A DNA stretch of 64,000 bases, from the NCBI RefSeq assembly GCF_018991925.1, contig NW_024729696.1, positions 160,001 to 224,000 of the forward strand, written 5' to 3'. A program made the position numbers and the translations under genes. Source of the stretch: Homarus americanus (taxonomy: Eukaryota; Arthropoda; Malacostraca; Decapoda; Nephropidae). The notes beneath the pieces were generated by a model, which was given only the letters and a program-made list of their open reading frames with translations, was not told the origin of the DNA and ran no database searches. Numbering within the stretch: the stretch's first letter is position 1; each line of letters begins with the position of its first letter. Below, one piece after another: positions 11,216 through 22,762 of the stretch.

Positions 11216-11545
11216 ACCATCATCCACACCTCCTCCTCCACCATCATCCACATCTCATCCTCCACTATCATCCGCACCTCATCCACCACCACCCACACCT
11301 CCACCACCACCCATACCTTCTTCACCACCATCCACACCCCCACTTCCACCACCATCCACATTTCCTCCTCCACCACCATCCACATCTCATCCTCCACCAC
11401 CATCCACATCTCCACCACCATCCACATCTCCTCCACCACCATCCACACCTCATCCTCCACCACCATCCACATCTCCTCCACCACCATCCACATCTCCTCT
11501 CTCCACCAACCATCCACACCTCAGGTGATGGTGGTGGTGGTGGTG
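11216..11545. repeat. (CCACCATCCACA)n minisatellite plus (GGT)n
   Basis: Units of CACCACCATCCACATCTCC and variants cover about 300 bp, followed by a GGTGGT run at 11526-11549. Open frames on the minus strand (Trp/Met/Val-rich) are by-products. Confidence 0.9.
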
Positions 11546-11567
11546 GTGGCTGGTGTTAGGAGACACT

Positions 11568-11570
<3 letters not shown>

Positions 11571-11652
<82 letters not shown>
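11571..11652. repeat. (AG)41 microsatellite
   Basis: Uninterrupted AG dinucleotides. Confidence 0.98.
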
Positions 11653-11655
<3 letters not shown>

Positions 11656-11829
11656 GGAGCGTCAGGTAAGAGGGAGAGTGAGAGAGAGAAATAGAGGATT
11701 ACTTGGTGTAGGGAGACTGTAGGAGGGAAATGAAGGGAGAGGAAGAGAGGTGAGAGACTGGACATAATTACAGGTACACTAAACCCCCATAAGAATGGAC
11801 CATAACAGAGATATATCGTTAATTTACCC

Positions 11830-11955
11830 TAAACCAAAACCAAAAATCGTATAAACCAATCAAAGGCCAACACTCAGAATCCAGTCAGGCAATCGGAAGC
11901 CAATCAGGAGCTCAGAATCCAGTCAAGCACTTAGAAACCAATCAGGAAACTATAA
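11830..11955. repeat. CCAATCAG-containing short repeat
   Basis: CCAATCA or CCAGTCA recurs about five times with CTCAGAATCCAGTCA duplicated. This could mimic CCAAT boxes, but the tandem arrangement points to a minisatellite. Confidence 0.5.
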
Positions 11956-12055
11956 CCTGGGCGCATTGCGTAATAAACCCAATCACCTGTAATATAAAAC
12001 CAATCCGACAAGTTAGTTTCACAGGATAACACACGGGAAGCTTAAAATTACGCGA

Positions 12056-12190
12056 CACACACACACACACACACACACAGATACACACACACACAGATAC
12101 ACACACACACAGATACACACACACACATACACACACACATACACACACACAGATACACACACACACACACAGAGAGACACACACACACAC
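12056..12190. repeat. compound (CA)n array with AGATAC interruptions
   Basis: (CA)n broken at regular intervals by AGATACAC or ATACAC. Confidence 0.95.
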
Positions 12191-12432
12191 CATCTTGAAC
12201 TACTCCTGTGAGAGCTAAACTATGATAATGATCCACTTAATGGGTAACTGTGAAGGAGAGGCAGATACAATAGATGATAACTGGAGGCAACCAGTCTAGG
12301 GCCAAAAGGACCCATTTCATCAAGAGCTTAAGGCGAGATACGTCGACCTGGGGAACCATCTCTGTTGAATATTATATTGTTATAGGTCAATTCACTTCTC
12401 CCCCCCCCCACCACACCACCACCACCACCACT

Positions 12433-12480
12433 GTAATTAATCTAACCTACCTAACTTAACTTAATCAACCTAGTCTAACG
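12433..12480. repeat. degenerate (CCTAA)n block
   Basis: CTAACCTACCTAACTTAACTTAA-like sequence, a decayed telomere-type motif next to a CCA-rich run. Confidence 0.5.
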
Positions 12481-12646
12481 CCATTATTCTCTCAGTGGTA
12501 TTGAGTAACTTGTCGGGAAATATTGGCAAATCATCTCTCCCGTGTGACGTGGGTGAATATGTGTATATTTTCCTGTGATTTATGATCGCAGTTTGTACGT
12601 GAGGGGAGTGAGGGTCATGACGTCAACTGTTCAACTTTTTGGGGGG

Positions 12647-12812
12647 CTCAACCCATGGCGTCACTTAACCCATGGTGGCACTCAATTCATGGCGGCACTC
12701 AATTGATGGCGGCACTCAATTCACGTCGGCACTCAGTTCATGGCGGTACTCAACCCATGGCGGTACTCAACCCATGGCGTCACTTAACCCACGGCGTCAC
12801 TCACTTAACCCA
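12647..12812. repeat. 17-bp minisatellite, ~9.7 copies
   Basis: Units such as CTCAACCCATGGCGTCA and CTCAATTCATGGCGGCA repeat every 17 bp. Because 17 is not a multiple of three, the apparent Trp/His-rich frames rotate. It is not coding. Confidence 0.93.
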
Positions 12813-12985
12813 CTATACGGCGTCGGTCACGTGGGTCTGGCGTCACACATCACACACCCGGCACCATAACACCTCGGCCACAATACACACTAACAATAAG
12901 CTACAGTTAATCACAAGGGAAGATTAAAGCAACGATTACTTTAATACTGTTTAATTTTGAGAGTAATCCGCCGAAACAGTCTGAT

Positions 12986-12987
<2 letters not shown>

Positions 12988-13041
<54 letters not shown>
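12988..13041. repeat. (GT)27 microsatellite
   Basis: Uninterrupted dinucleotides. Confidence 0.97.
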
Positions 13042-13042
<1 letters not shown>

Positions 13043-13962
13043 CTCCCATAGTTATTAAAAATCCCGGAAAAATTATGGAAAACTAAACACAAATTGAACG
13101 GCAACTTTCCAACACTTATCATGACTTGACTGTTGCTGTTGTTTTCTTTTTAAAATAAGTTGTTTTGTGTATAGTTTACCGTTTACATAAGAACCTGAGA
13201 GAAGTTTAGCTTTTTAGTGATGTAATTCAGCGACAGTAGTCCTTGTTACTTAATTACCATCTGTTCTAAGTCAAAGCCATGTAGTACTGTTAATAATATT
13301 TACTCAGGGAATTTACGTGGGCACCCTGTGACTGAGACCATAATAATATTTTCTCAATGATGTCAGAAGGAATTAAATTTTTTGAGGGGAAAATTAAAAT
13401 GTTTTGAAAATTCCAGTAAACTGTATTAACCAATTTGAAATAATGATCGTGTTTTATATATTTAGAACAGCCGCCTAATATTACCAGGTGTAAACAAGAA
13501 CGGTCAGCCGCCAATTTAATTACATAACCTAATACACGAACTAATATTGTTGCAATTACACTTAGTCGTAAGACTACCATGGCAACCATAACATATTGCA
13601 GGTTAATGACAGGTATTACAATTATAGTAAACCTTTTCATTAATTATTTAGTTAGATGTGTTAAATAATCATTATCTTCGTAAGGTGATATAACCACTGC
13701 TCCAAGTCAGCGTAAATTTTGTCTCCAAGAGTGACGTAACAAAGCCATGTGTAGAGCTCATGTCTCACCCAGTTTAATTCTGTTTCGTTGACTTTAGTTT
13801 AAGAAGGTTACATGAAGTGGGTTTGGTAGGTTTAGGAGGCCATCACAGGGTAAATTATTCTTTCTTTAGATTGTTTAGGGCACAATACATATGTTTTATT
13901 CATATACCAGCTCGTTTGAGCAACACAGATAAATTCAGTTCTAATATTGTTTTCTTTTACAG
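13042..13962. other. unique AT-rich sequence, possible intron
   Basis: About 920 bp with no microsatellite, unusual in this window. It ends with CTAAT and a T-rich tract followed by AG, a plausible branch point and 3' splice site. No upstream exon is recognised. Confidence 0.3.
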
Positions 13963-14082
13963 GATGAGAATTCATTACCAGTCAAGAAACATCCCAAATA
14001 TAAAGACCATCTACAAGGAGATTAACAGCGGAGTGACCTACTGTATGTGTCCCGCCCAGTGACACACCAAGAAAGGGTTAAG
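13963..14082 (+). other. candidate 120-nt exon (splice-bounded)
   Basis: The interval follows a pyrimidine-rich tract ending TTTTCTTTTACAG and is followed by AAG then GTAAGTG, a near-ideal 5' splice site. No reading frame is open throughout. One frame encodes 32 residues from ATG at 13964 and stops at TGA 14060-14062, 20 nt before the donor. Another ends at TAA near 14023. It could be a penultimate exon holding a stop codon, a noncoding-RNA exon, or chance. I recognise no protein family. It lies in a repeat-poor stretch, which gives mild support. Confidence 0.3.
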
Positions 14083-14732
14083 GTAAGTGTAAGTTTACTA
14101 GTTCAGAACCTTAACTGTGTATCATTACTAATTTATGTACAGTATTACCATAAACCACATATTTGTGATTTGTTGACCCGTGAGCCTTGGTGTGTCCTGG
14201 GAGAATACTAGATGTTCTCTGTAGTGTACTAACACCTGCCCCGCCAGTACCTCCGGTAGTGAGACACATCAAGGTTTGTTAAATGATCAACTTTAGAGTT
14301 CTGTTCTACTAACACAAATTTACAGGGCAGGTCCTAGTGTCTGTGTTGTGTTGTAGCCAGCACAGATGAGTAGTATTTTTATGTCACTTGTACCTTCACC
14401 TAACACACACAAAGTAAATTATTACATTATTTGTTTTTTGTTTACATAATAGAAAGTAGAGTCAGTGTTCTCTCAAGAACTTGAGCTTGAACAATTAAAC
14501 ATGTGAACCACCTTCACAGCTCTCACTTTAAGAATGTCGTCATAATGGTATTTTAGAATGTTCGGTTTAAGAATGTCATCTTTGAGTGAGGGATTTCTAC
14601 TTCTCCAAAAATTCCAATTGATATGAGCGGCGAGCAGCGTCATTACTACCACATATATCATGGCCGGGGTGATAGATGTCCGCCATGCTGCCTCCTGAAA
14701 TATATATGACATGTAATGGATCACTGGCAGCA
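14083..14732. other. unique sequence, no gene recognised
   Basis: Repeat-poor. A second T-rich tract ending ATAG at about 14452 could be an acceptor, but no coding continuity can be shown. Confidence 0.4.
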
Positions 14733-15005
14733 GGAGGAGAGCAGGAAGAGGGCAGGAGGAGGAGGAGCAGCAGCAGCAGGTGGGAAAATAGGAGGAGGAG
14801 GAGAGCAGGAGGAGGTGGGATGGTGGGAGAAGAGGAGGAGGAAGGCAGGAGGGAGAAGGCAAACAGGAGGAGGAGGAGGAGGGGTAGTGGCAGAAAAGGA
14901 AGGGGAAGAAATAACGGGAGAAACAGAAGAAGGAGGTGGCAGAGGAAGTGAAGGAAGAGGAGGAGAAGACGAGAAGAAGTGGAGGAGGAGGAGGAGGAGG
15001 AGGAA
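14733..15005. repeat. (GGA)n-rich purine tract with CAG interruptions
   Basis: AGGAGGAGG runs with GCAGCAGCAGCAGG at about 14768 and GAGCAGGA elsewhere. Overlapping open frames on both strands are compositional. Confidence 0.9.
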
Positions 15006-15129
15006 CACCTAGGTGATGGTAGTGGCAGAAGAGAAGAGATAGAAGAATAAATACCCTGAGTAAGAAAGAATGAATGAATGGACAGTGAATGAAAGAAGAG
15101 TTCTCACATGCGTGCATTTATTCATTCTG

Positions 15130-15372
15130 GATATCGACCTCCCTTGAAAGAGCTAAAACGAAGGTAATAGGATAACGTTACGATATCAGAATAATAATAA
15201 CATGGAACTAGAGATCAAATCGCGTTGTTATATATCGTAACCATTAACCACGGTAGACGATAACTACGATATAAAGGTTAGCCACTTTCCATAGCAGAGG
15301 ATAACGTTCCGATATAACGTGAGCCGCTTGCTATGGGGGAGACTAACACCCCAATATCAGGACCTTAGCGCC
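15130..15372. repeat. degenerate repeat containing ATAACGTTACGATAT
   Basis: ATAACGTTCCGATAT and related phrases recur about four times at ~50-65 bp spacing. Similar CGATATCG phrases occur at 51865-52000. Confidence 0.45.
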
Positions 15373-15723
15373 TGGATGCAAACAGACTCATAAATCCTTG
15401 GATCAGGCGAACTATAAGTTAAAGAAAAGGAAGAAAATAAACCGGAAAGTAAAATAAATAATAATACTTTGACGGTTATTTCCAATTACTTTTTTTATTT
15501 ATTATCAGATGGAAAAAATAACTTTATCCGAATCCTTTCTTCTGTATTACAACAAAGACAAATACAAGGTAAAATCATCTACACTGAGATCATTCAACAT
15601 TAAGAAAGTTCTAAGTTACTTTCACCAACTTTCCCCCTCCAAAAGGCCTCTCATCACGCGGCGAAAGTTTTAATGAATGGAAAATGTTTTAAGGAAGTTA
15701 TCATGAGAGATCTAGGAGTGAGA

Positions 15724-15726
<3 letters not shown>
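15373..15726. other. AT-rich stretch, nothing recognised
   Basis: No repeat, gene or RNA signal. Confidence 0.4.
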
Positions 15727-15788
<62 letters not shown>

Positions 15789-16110
15789 ATTGAAAGATGA
15801 GAGAAAGTGAGAGAGACTGTCTTTCCCCCACTGATGTTTGAGAGATACTGAGTGAGAGATTGTGTGTCTCTTTCTATCACTTCCATCACTTGAGAGATGA
15901 GATAATGTGTGAGGGAGAGAGATAGATAGAGATTGTGTCCCTTTCTCTCATTAGGAGATGAGAGAAAGTGGGAGAGAGGGATAGAGATTAAGCGTCTTTC
16001 CCTCTCTGAGAGATGAGAGAGGCTTAGAGAGAAAGAAGGTGAGAGAAACTGTGTCTCCTTGTGCTTGGCGATTTTGTTACCTCAGTGAGAGATGAGGGAA
16101 GGCGTCCTTT
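15727..16110. repeat. (TG)29 microsatellite followed by ~70-bp GA-rich tandem repeat
   Basis: Pure TG to 15785. Then about four diverged units, each with GAGAGATGAGAGAAAGTG followed by a TGTGTCTCTTTC-like segment. Confidence 0.75.
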
Positions 16111-16277
16111 TCTCTCTCCTTCATTTCTTCCCTCTCATTCACCTCTCCTTCTCATTTATCTCTCCTTCCAGACTCACTCTCCCTCTCACTCATCTCTATT
16201 ATCGCCCTCTCGTTCCTCACAATTACCTCTCTCCGTTTTCCTCTTTCCCACGTTTTTTGCTTTCCTAATTCGTCCTG

Positions 16278-16278
<1 letters not shown>

Positions 16279-16353
<75 letters not shown>
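16279..16353. repeat. (CT)37 microsatellite in a pyrimidine tract
   Basis: Uninterrupted CT run inside a C/T-rich region spanning 16100-16430. Confidence 0.97.
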
Positions 16354-16359
<6 letters not shown>

Positions 16360-16561
16360 CCTCCCTACACCACCACCACCATCACCATCTCTTCCCCACT
16401 TCTCCCTCACCTCTCCCTCACCTCTCCAAATAAATCGATAGGTTCTCCTTAACTCCTGAAAAAAATGGATAAAAAAAGCTAAGGACTCTTTTTTAGATTG
16501 TTGAAACAGATAAAATTAACAGCTGGTATACCGTCTCGGGTGTGAGGGTTTAACTAATTGA

Positions 16562-16693
16562 GGGTGGGTGGGTGGGTGGGTGGGCGGACAGGATGGGTGT
16601 ATATTTAGATAGCGTCTTGTTTGTTACATATAAATTGTCTTCTTCTTCTTCTTCTTCTTCATTATCACAGTCATCAAAACCACCACCACCACC

Positions 16694-16740
<47 letters not shown>

Positions 16741-16755
16741 TATCATCATCATAAT
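16562..16755. repeat. simple-repeat cluster: (GGGT)6, (CTT)8, (CCA)n, (TCA)18
   Basis: Four short tandem repeats in under 200 bp. The Asp-rich minus frame and the Ser-rich plus frame here come from the (TCA)n run. Confidence 0.95.
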
Positions 16756-16984
16756 CATCCTTCATTATTATAATTTAAACATTAAGCGAATAACTCCCTC
16801 AAGGAAAAAGGAATAACGTGCAATCGAATAAAAAAGAATAACTAGCTAGAGGAAAAAATAATATGTCTCTAATTTCCCTTTACGTAAATAAACAGAATCA
16901 GTGTGTGTTTTTTTTTCCTTTCAGCGGATTTGACTTCTTTTTTTTTTTCAAGTATCTTTTAGGATCATTTTTCTCCATCTCAAC

Positions 16985-17465
16985 GCGTCTTCAATATCTC
17001 TTTTATTCTTCTCAACGCCCCTTCATCATCACTCGCCCTTCTCAACGCCTTCCTTGTCTCGCCCTTCTCAACGCCTTCCCTTCAAACACCTCGCCCTTAC
17101 CAACGCCTTCCCTTCAACACCATCTCGCCCCTCGCGCCTTCCCTTCAACACCGTCTCGCCCTTCTCAACGCCTTCTTCAACACGTCTCGCCCTTACTCAA
17201 CGCCTTCCCTTCAACACCGTCTCGCCCTTACCAACGCCTTCCTTCAACACCATCTCGCCCTTACTCAACGCCTTCCTTCAACACTGTCTGCCCTTCTCAA
17301 CGCCTTCCCTTCAACACCGTCTCGCAACGCCTTCTTCAACACCATCTCGCCCTTCTCAACGCCTTCCCTTCAACACCGTCTCGCCCTTACTCAACGCCTT
17401 CCCTTCAACACCATCTCGCCCTTACTCAACGCCTTCTCTTCAACACCGTCTCGCCCTTCTCAACG
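16985..17465. repeat. 34-bp minisatellite, ~14 copies with deletions
   Basis: CGCCCTTCTCAACGCCTTCC plus CTTCAACACCGTCT forms the unit. Several copies lack a few bases. The 248-residue plus frame (16863-17609) spans it. As 34 is one more than a multiple of three, the frame rotates from copy to copy and stays open because no phase holds a stop. Confidence 0.93.
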
Positions 17466-17469
17466 CCCC

Positions 17470-17843
17470 ATCAACGCTCTCTTGTTATTTTCAAACGCCA
17501 AATCAACGTCATATTTTCTTTAATGTCCATTCAAGGTTATCAACGCCTCCACCTCAGTGCCCATTCACCGTCTTATGACCTTTTTAAACGCCTCTTCCGC
17601 GTGTCATAACCTTTTCTAATGTCCTTTCTGATCCTCCAAGTCCTTTCCAATGTGTCATCTACACTCCAATAATATCCTTGTCACGTAGAGAGAGAGTTTT
17701 CCTTACTCCAACACCACCACCACTGAGTGTAATTTCTCCCAAGAGTTAATTACAACAACTAACTCTTTCACTTTAATATCTTTCGGTATGACCCACAAGC
17801 TGTCCTTCCCACCCCCCACCCCCCCCACACACACTGCACGTGC

Positions 17844-17881
<38 letters not shown>

Positions 17882-18671
17882 AGGTGTGATTAGTTACCGT
17901 GGTCGCTGATCTATCTGGTCCAGGTATCGAGAGTTTGGTGAGAGACGAGCCATCCGGGAGAGTGGTTCATTTCGTGGATGGGAGCCAACCTGCCTTTAGT
18001 ACAGGGTGTGGCAGCTCTGGCTCTACTATGTGAAAGTTAGTTCTTAAAGCTGCCACTTACGTCGCTGTTTTACTTGTCTAAAATTGTACGTTAATTCTTC
18101 AAGGTTTGCTGTATTAAAGTTAACGCAAAGTTTATCTATTTCTACTCTTTTCATTAACGCTTTACCACTAATCTTCATTTCATATCCCAGATGATGGTTA
18201 ACGTTGTTTAGTGATCATCATCGACTGGGTTTTATCAGTGGTAAATGTCGCTAACAACAGCCCACCTCCTTGTTATTATAGCAGCAGGGGGAAGATTGGT
18301 GACTGTACCGCCTCTGCATAAAACACGGGCGCCAGGTATGAAATATAGAGGATCGTTAAGTAGACGTTTCATTACAGGGCGGCGATACACTACCCTGAGG
18401 CACTAAGTCATTCTAGCGAGACTTTAAGATTGCACCACGTAGGGCCGCCCTTATCACCTCCATGAAGGAAGGTATTAAGTAAATGTAAAAATTCCAGATA
18501 TATTCCGGAATCCTGAATTTTTGTTCGCAAATTTTGATACTAAACTGGATCAAGAGTGCTAGAGATGTTCACTGTAGCGATACAGTACCCGGCGACCTGC
18601 TCACGGGTTCAGTAGGTCACGAGCAGAGCGGGTGTCTGCTACTAGGTTACCTGGTTTCGTCAGGTAACTTT

Positions 18672-18674
<3 letters not shown>
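17470..18674. other. mostly unique sequence, no gene recognised
   Basis: Contains a short (GT)n at 17849-17879 and a small hairpin at 18646-18668 (GTTACCTG, 7-nt loop, CAGGTAAC). No coding or splice signal I can support. Confidence 0.4.

Positions 18675-18744
<70 letters not shown>
18675..18744. repeat. (CT)35 microsatellite
   Basis: Uninterrupted dinucleotides. Confidence 0.97.
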
Positions 18745-18748
<4 letters not shown>

Positions 18749-19445
18749 AGAAAGTTTGTTCATTAATTTTGTTATTCCTCTATGTTTATATTCCTTTACT
18801 TCAAAAATACAGCATCATTCTGTTTGCATTATAACATTACCAACATAATTCTCACTACATCAACTCCTGTAGCTATGTATAAAACAACCTCTCGGCGTGG
18901 AAAAAATATAATGTGTTTTATGAATCATTGCCTGAGAGTAATACCATGGTTTATTAACTATCCATTTGAATGTATAACAATTTTGCTTAATCACAAATTA
19001 CTCCCCAAACTCTGACAGTATTCACCCCAATAACTTGAAACTTTAGGATAGGTTAATTACTATTCTACAGAATTATTGATAATTATTACACTGTAAGTCG
19101 TTTCCTGTCACTTAAATTGTTGGATATTTGCAAATATTTCGTATTAATGATATGAAGTTGGTAAGTTGTCGAGCTGCAGTGGTAGGTGGTCGTACAAGGC
19201 CAGATGATCCTGGTAGCTGAGTTGAAATCCGCTACTTAAACGACAAAAAATATTAATTAAATTTTAAACAGATCTTTTTCAGAGCCAAGTAATTGATTTA
19301 TATTAAAGACTGAGGCGTGAGAGGCGTGGAAAAGATCAAGAAGGATATGGTAGGAGTGAGTGAAGGATGTTATACAAGTGAGGGTGATTGACTTCCAGGA
19401 TCCAGTGATGTGTGTCAGTGAGAGGATAGCATGGTGTCAAGGGGG
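18745..19445. other. AT-rich unique sequence
   Basis: No gene recognised in 700 bp. The 77-codon frame at 18782-19015 has no recognisable domain. Confidence 0.4.
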
Positions 19446-19459
19446 TATAGTAGTTGTAG
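19446..19459 (+). other. 5' target-site duplication of the SINE
   Basis: TATAGTAGTTGTAG matches TATAGTAGTAGTAG at 19891-19904 at 13 of 14 positions. The two copies flank the element on its two sides. Confidence 0.7.
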
Positions 19460-19463
19460 TGGG

Positions 19464-19812
19464 CAACCTGTGGTGTAATGGTCAGCATGCTCGCCTCGCA
19501 AGCGAGCGGACCCAGGTTCGATCCCCGGGCAGGGTGAAACTATGGGCAAGTTTCTTTACGCCATTTGCCTCTGTCTACCCAGCAGTAATTGGGAACCTGA
19601 ATGTTAATCGGTTTGCGGATCGTGTTACGGGGTAATGGTTAGCCAGTGCAGTTGGCGAGTTGCCCGGTCTTCTCGGACTATTCCTTGACACTGGGTCATG
19701 CAGCTCGTTAACTCGGGGTGTGGTTGTTGTGTTGGCAACAGCTTCTACTTCTTAAACAAATTCACGCCTAGGTGGCCCTTGGGCAGGCCATCCTCATTAC
19801 ACGAGGGGCGAC

Positions 19813-19893
<81 letters not shown>
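19464..19893 (+). mobile_element. tRNA-derived SINE with (ATT)n tail
   Basis: The head (19464-19536) folds like a tRNA. CAACCTG at the 5' end pairs with CAGGGTG at its 3' end with one mismatch. The pol III A box is TGGTGTAATGG (19471) and the B box is GGTTCGATCCC (about 19515). The anticodon stem CTCGC/GCGAG holds loop CTCGCAA, giving anticodon CGC, alanine-like. A tRNA-unrelated body of about 275 bp follows, then (ATT)27 at 19813-19893. TATAGTAGTTGTAG just before the head and TATAGTAGTAGTAG just after the tail look like target-site duplications. It would be mobilised by a partner LINE; which one is unknown. Confidence 0.88.
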
Positions 19894-19894
<1 letters not shown>

Positions 19895-19904
19895 GTAGTA
19901 GTAG
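19891..19904 (+). other. 3' target-site duplication of the SINE
   Basis: Second copy of the 14-bp flank, directly after the ATT tail (the boundary shares a few bases with the tail). Confidence 0.65.
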
Positions 19905-20654
19905 GGTGAAACGACTGTCATAAACCAATAAACCACCAAGTATAACCAATAAACACAAAGTACATATTTAGGACCTTGGTGCAAAAGAGGAATACGATAG
20001 GAGAGCACTTCTATCATAGCAGTAAAAATGAATGAATGAATGAAAGAGAACAAAGGGATAGGGAGAGTATGTATATGCTGTTGATTCAAGCCACTGTGGA
20101 TTATAACGATAAAAATAAAGCTTAAACATAACGATAACAATAGATATATCTAGTGTAGGCAGTACAATTGTGTGCTTCTCCTCCCCACATGACCTCATAC
20201 TCAACATATGCCAGTAACCAGGACCACTAAAACAACTGCGTCAGGCTTATAAACTAGGTCATACACCCCCTACTCCAGGCAGGTGTTCTCACGCTTATGT
20301 CATAATACCAGATAATTTCATATATTGTTGTTAAGTTGCCGTCTCTGTTACCACCAAATTTTTATGATTACGACCAAATATCAGACATTTACATAACGTT
20401 ATCGTTCAGTTGCAGAGAGTTTAGGGGCACGATTTTCATAACTCCTGGAAGGTTTTACCCAAATTGAGTTCACCGAGTTATCTCTTTGGAACATTTCGAG
20501 GCTTTTCAGAATGTTTCGTTATTTATTCGTGTTGTTGAGGACCCCAGAGCGAAGTCTTAGTTAATTTAGGAATATCCGATTACTGTAAAATTAATGAATC
20601 AATTGATTTGTCTGAAACAAAGCATTTAATTAGCTGAAATTAGATTTGAATTTA
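19905..20654. other. unique AT-rich sequence, no gene recognised
   Basis: About 750 bp without repeats or coding signal that I can support. Confidence 0.4.
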
Positions 20655-20715
20655 GTAGATAGATAGATAGATAGATAGTGTGCTTAGAGATTTGTGAGCG
20701 ATTAATTGATGTAGA

Positions 20716-20802
<87 letters not shown>
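20655..20802. repeat. (GATA)5 and (ATT)28 microsatellites
   Basis: TAGATAGATAGATAG at 20658-20678. An ATT array occupies 20718-20802 with one TTT interruption near its middle. Confidence 0.95.
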
Positions 20803-20946
20803 GTATAAATCTAAAATGGTGGAAAATTAGTTTAAAAATTTACGCCTCTTATTTTTACTTGACGTAATAAGAACACGTCCTCCCCAGCCTACCTGACCAC
20901 TCACCTCCTCGTGCTAATTAACACAGGTAAGAGAGATTTTGTGCAG

Positions 20947-21045
20947 GGTGAGAGAGAGAGAGAGAGAGAGATTTACTTCGCGTGTTAGATTTAAGTTCTA
21001 TTACAAGTGCCTCTGTCTCTTCTCTCTCTCTCTCTCTCTCTCACC
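20947..21045. repeat. perfect 24-bp inverted repeat, 51-nt loop
   Basis: GGTG followed by (AG)10 at 20947-20970 is the exact reverse complement of (CT)10 followed by CACC at 21022-21045. The match extends beyond the dinucleotides into GGTG/CACC, so it is more than two chance microsatellites. A stable hairpin is expected in RNA or single-stranded DNA. Confidence 0.85.
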
Positions 21046-21186
21046 ACCTCTAGTTAACAGGAGGTAATGAATCATTAAAGGGACACAGTGTCGGGTGGAG
21101 TATTTACATAACTGCCTGCTCCAGAGAGAGGTAATTGGCTGTTAATGTTCCTCACTGTCTACCAAGATTGCCTCGTTATTAGGTCT

Positions 21187-21188
<2 letters not shown>

Positions 21189-21253
<65 letters not shown>
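21189..21253. repeat. (TA)18(TG)14 compound microsatellite
   Basis: TA dinucleotides change directly to TG dinucleotides. Confidence 0.95.
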
Positions 21254-21256
<3 letters not shown>

Positions 21257-21339
21257 AGTGTTCGGGAAGTTTATAGTGGCGTGTCGTAGAGATGGGTGCA
21301 GTATGATGGCTTGTTGGAGTATGGGAGGCTGCTGAGGAA

Positions 21340-21620
21340 CTGAGGAGGGGAGAGAGAGTGAGATTAGGAAGGGAGGTGAGATACTAGAGATGGAATGAAC
21401 ATGTCAGGAGGCCGCTGAGGGAGGTGAGAGATACTGAGAGATGGATGAAACATGTCAGGAGGCCGCTGAGGGAGGTGAGAGATACTGAGAGAGATGGAGT
21501 GAGACTTACTAGGAGGCTGCTGAGGGAGGTGAGAGATACTGAGAGAGATGGAGTGAAACATATCTGGAGGCCGCTGAGGAGGTGAGAGATACTGAGAGAA
21601 CCTATCGGGAGATCTGAGAA
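21340..21620. repeat. ~55-bp minisatellite, ~5 copies
   Basis: GGAGGTGAGAGATACTGAGA followed by a GATGGA...ACATGTCAGGAGGC half recurs five times with small indels. The Pro/Ser-rich minus frame is a by-product. Confidence 0.85.
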
Positions 21621-22276
21621 ATACAGGAAGATGTTTAAGATGTGTGAGAGATTCCTCTGAGCCTATTGGGAGATACGGGAGATGCCAGGAACTTACTGAG
21701 ATAAGTATCATAGAAAAAGTCACAAGAAAATTAGTATTTATATTTTCTCTCTCCAATATAGACATCAACAATACGTGAGCTTCATAACACGGTAAAGAAA
21801 AACACATACACGAACATACATTGTTATTGTTTACATCAGCGTTCACACATGAGCGAATTGACTGATCGACAGACAATAACAGACGAGAACTCTCAGTAAA
21901 CTTTTATTAATAATCTGCAAAACTCTTTTCATGAAAACATTCACTTAATCGGAATATATTTTTACAGAGCGGGATTATTTTTTTCCAAGAATTTTATTAT
22001 TTTTTTTAATATATTTCACTCAACTTCTGTTTTGTTGTTGTCAAGTAGAGCGAACAGTGACGTCATCAGTTAACGTTCGTGTAGATGCCGGATCAATAAT
22101 AATGTTCATAGAGTTATTTATATTATGGAAGTGTATTAGCATTGTGAAGTGTGTAAATACATCAGAGGAGCATCATGTGTATAACTAAAATATAAGAGAA
22201 CGAATTGCTAAGTGTATAGAGAAAGTGAAAGACTGACATACAGAGAAAAAATAAAAAGACTAGAAAAATGCAAATC

Positions 22277-22278
<2 letters not shown>
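21621..22278. other. AT-rich sequence, nothing recognised
   Basis: No gene or repeat supported. Confidence 0.4.

Positions 22279-22329
<51 letters not shown>
22279..22329. repeat. (GA)25 microsatellite
   Basis: Uninterrupted run ending in GGGGGG. Confidence 0.97.
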
Positions 22330-22334
<5 letters not shown>

Positions 22335-22678
22335 AAACAAATCTTGGGGTGGGTAGAGTTGAAGCCTCCCATTGACAGCGGCGGTGGAGGTGCATGGAAA
22401 TGACCTACGAAAAGAGGTGGAGATGGACGTTCCAGGAGTCATTATCTCCACGGAAGAGTGAGCTGGAACAATATCCACTCCATAACCTGGAGGAGATGGA
22501 GTGAGGAGGAAGAACGGAGCGAGGGAGAAGGAGAGAGAGGGAGAGAAGAGTTACAATACCTCCTTCACAACACGCAGAGGAGAGGGGTGATAGTGGTGAG
22601 GCTGTCCGAGGTCTTCTATTATGTACCTGATGAAAAATGTTCCTCCATTGGTGTGTCATTTCGTTAAGAGTGTTGCTG

Positions 22679-22679
<1 letters not shown>

Positions 22680-22761
<82 letters not shown>
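22680..22761. repeat. (CA)41 microsatellite
   Basis: Uninterrupted dinucleotides. Confidence 0.98.

Positions 22762-22762
<1 letters not shown>

Noticed and set aside
11830..11955. Cluster of CCAAT boxes as a promoter
   Set aside because: The CCAATCA copies sit in a tandem repeat, and no TATA, initiator or downstream gene is seen.
16863..17609. 248-codon protein with Arg-Pro-Ser-Gln-Arg-Leu repeats
   Set aside because: The repeat is a 34-bp minisatellite whose phase rotates and which stays open in more than one frame.
18646..18668. 8-bp stem hairpin as a terminator or regulatory RNA
   Set aside because: Short perfect hairpins of this size are expected by chance in 64 kb, and there is no transcript context.
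19464..19536. Functional tRNA-Ala(CGC) gene
   Set aside because: Acceptor and T-stem mismatches, a 3' body with ATT tail and flanking duplications make a SINE head the better explanation.
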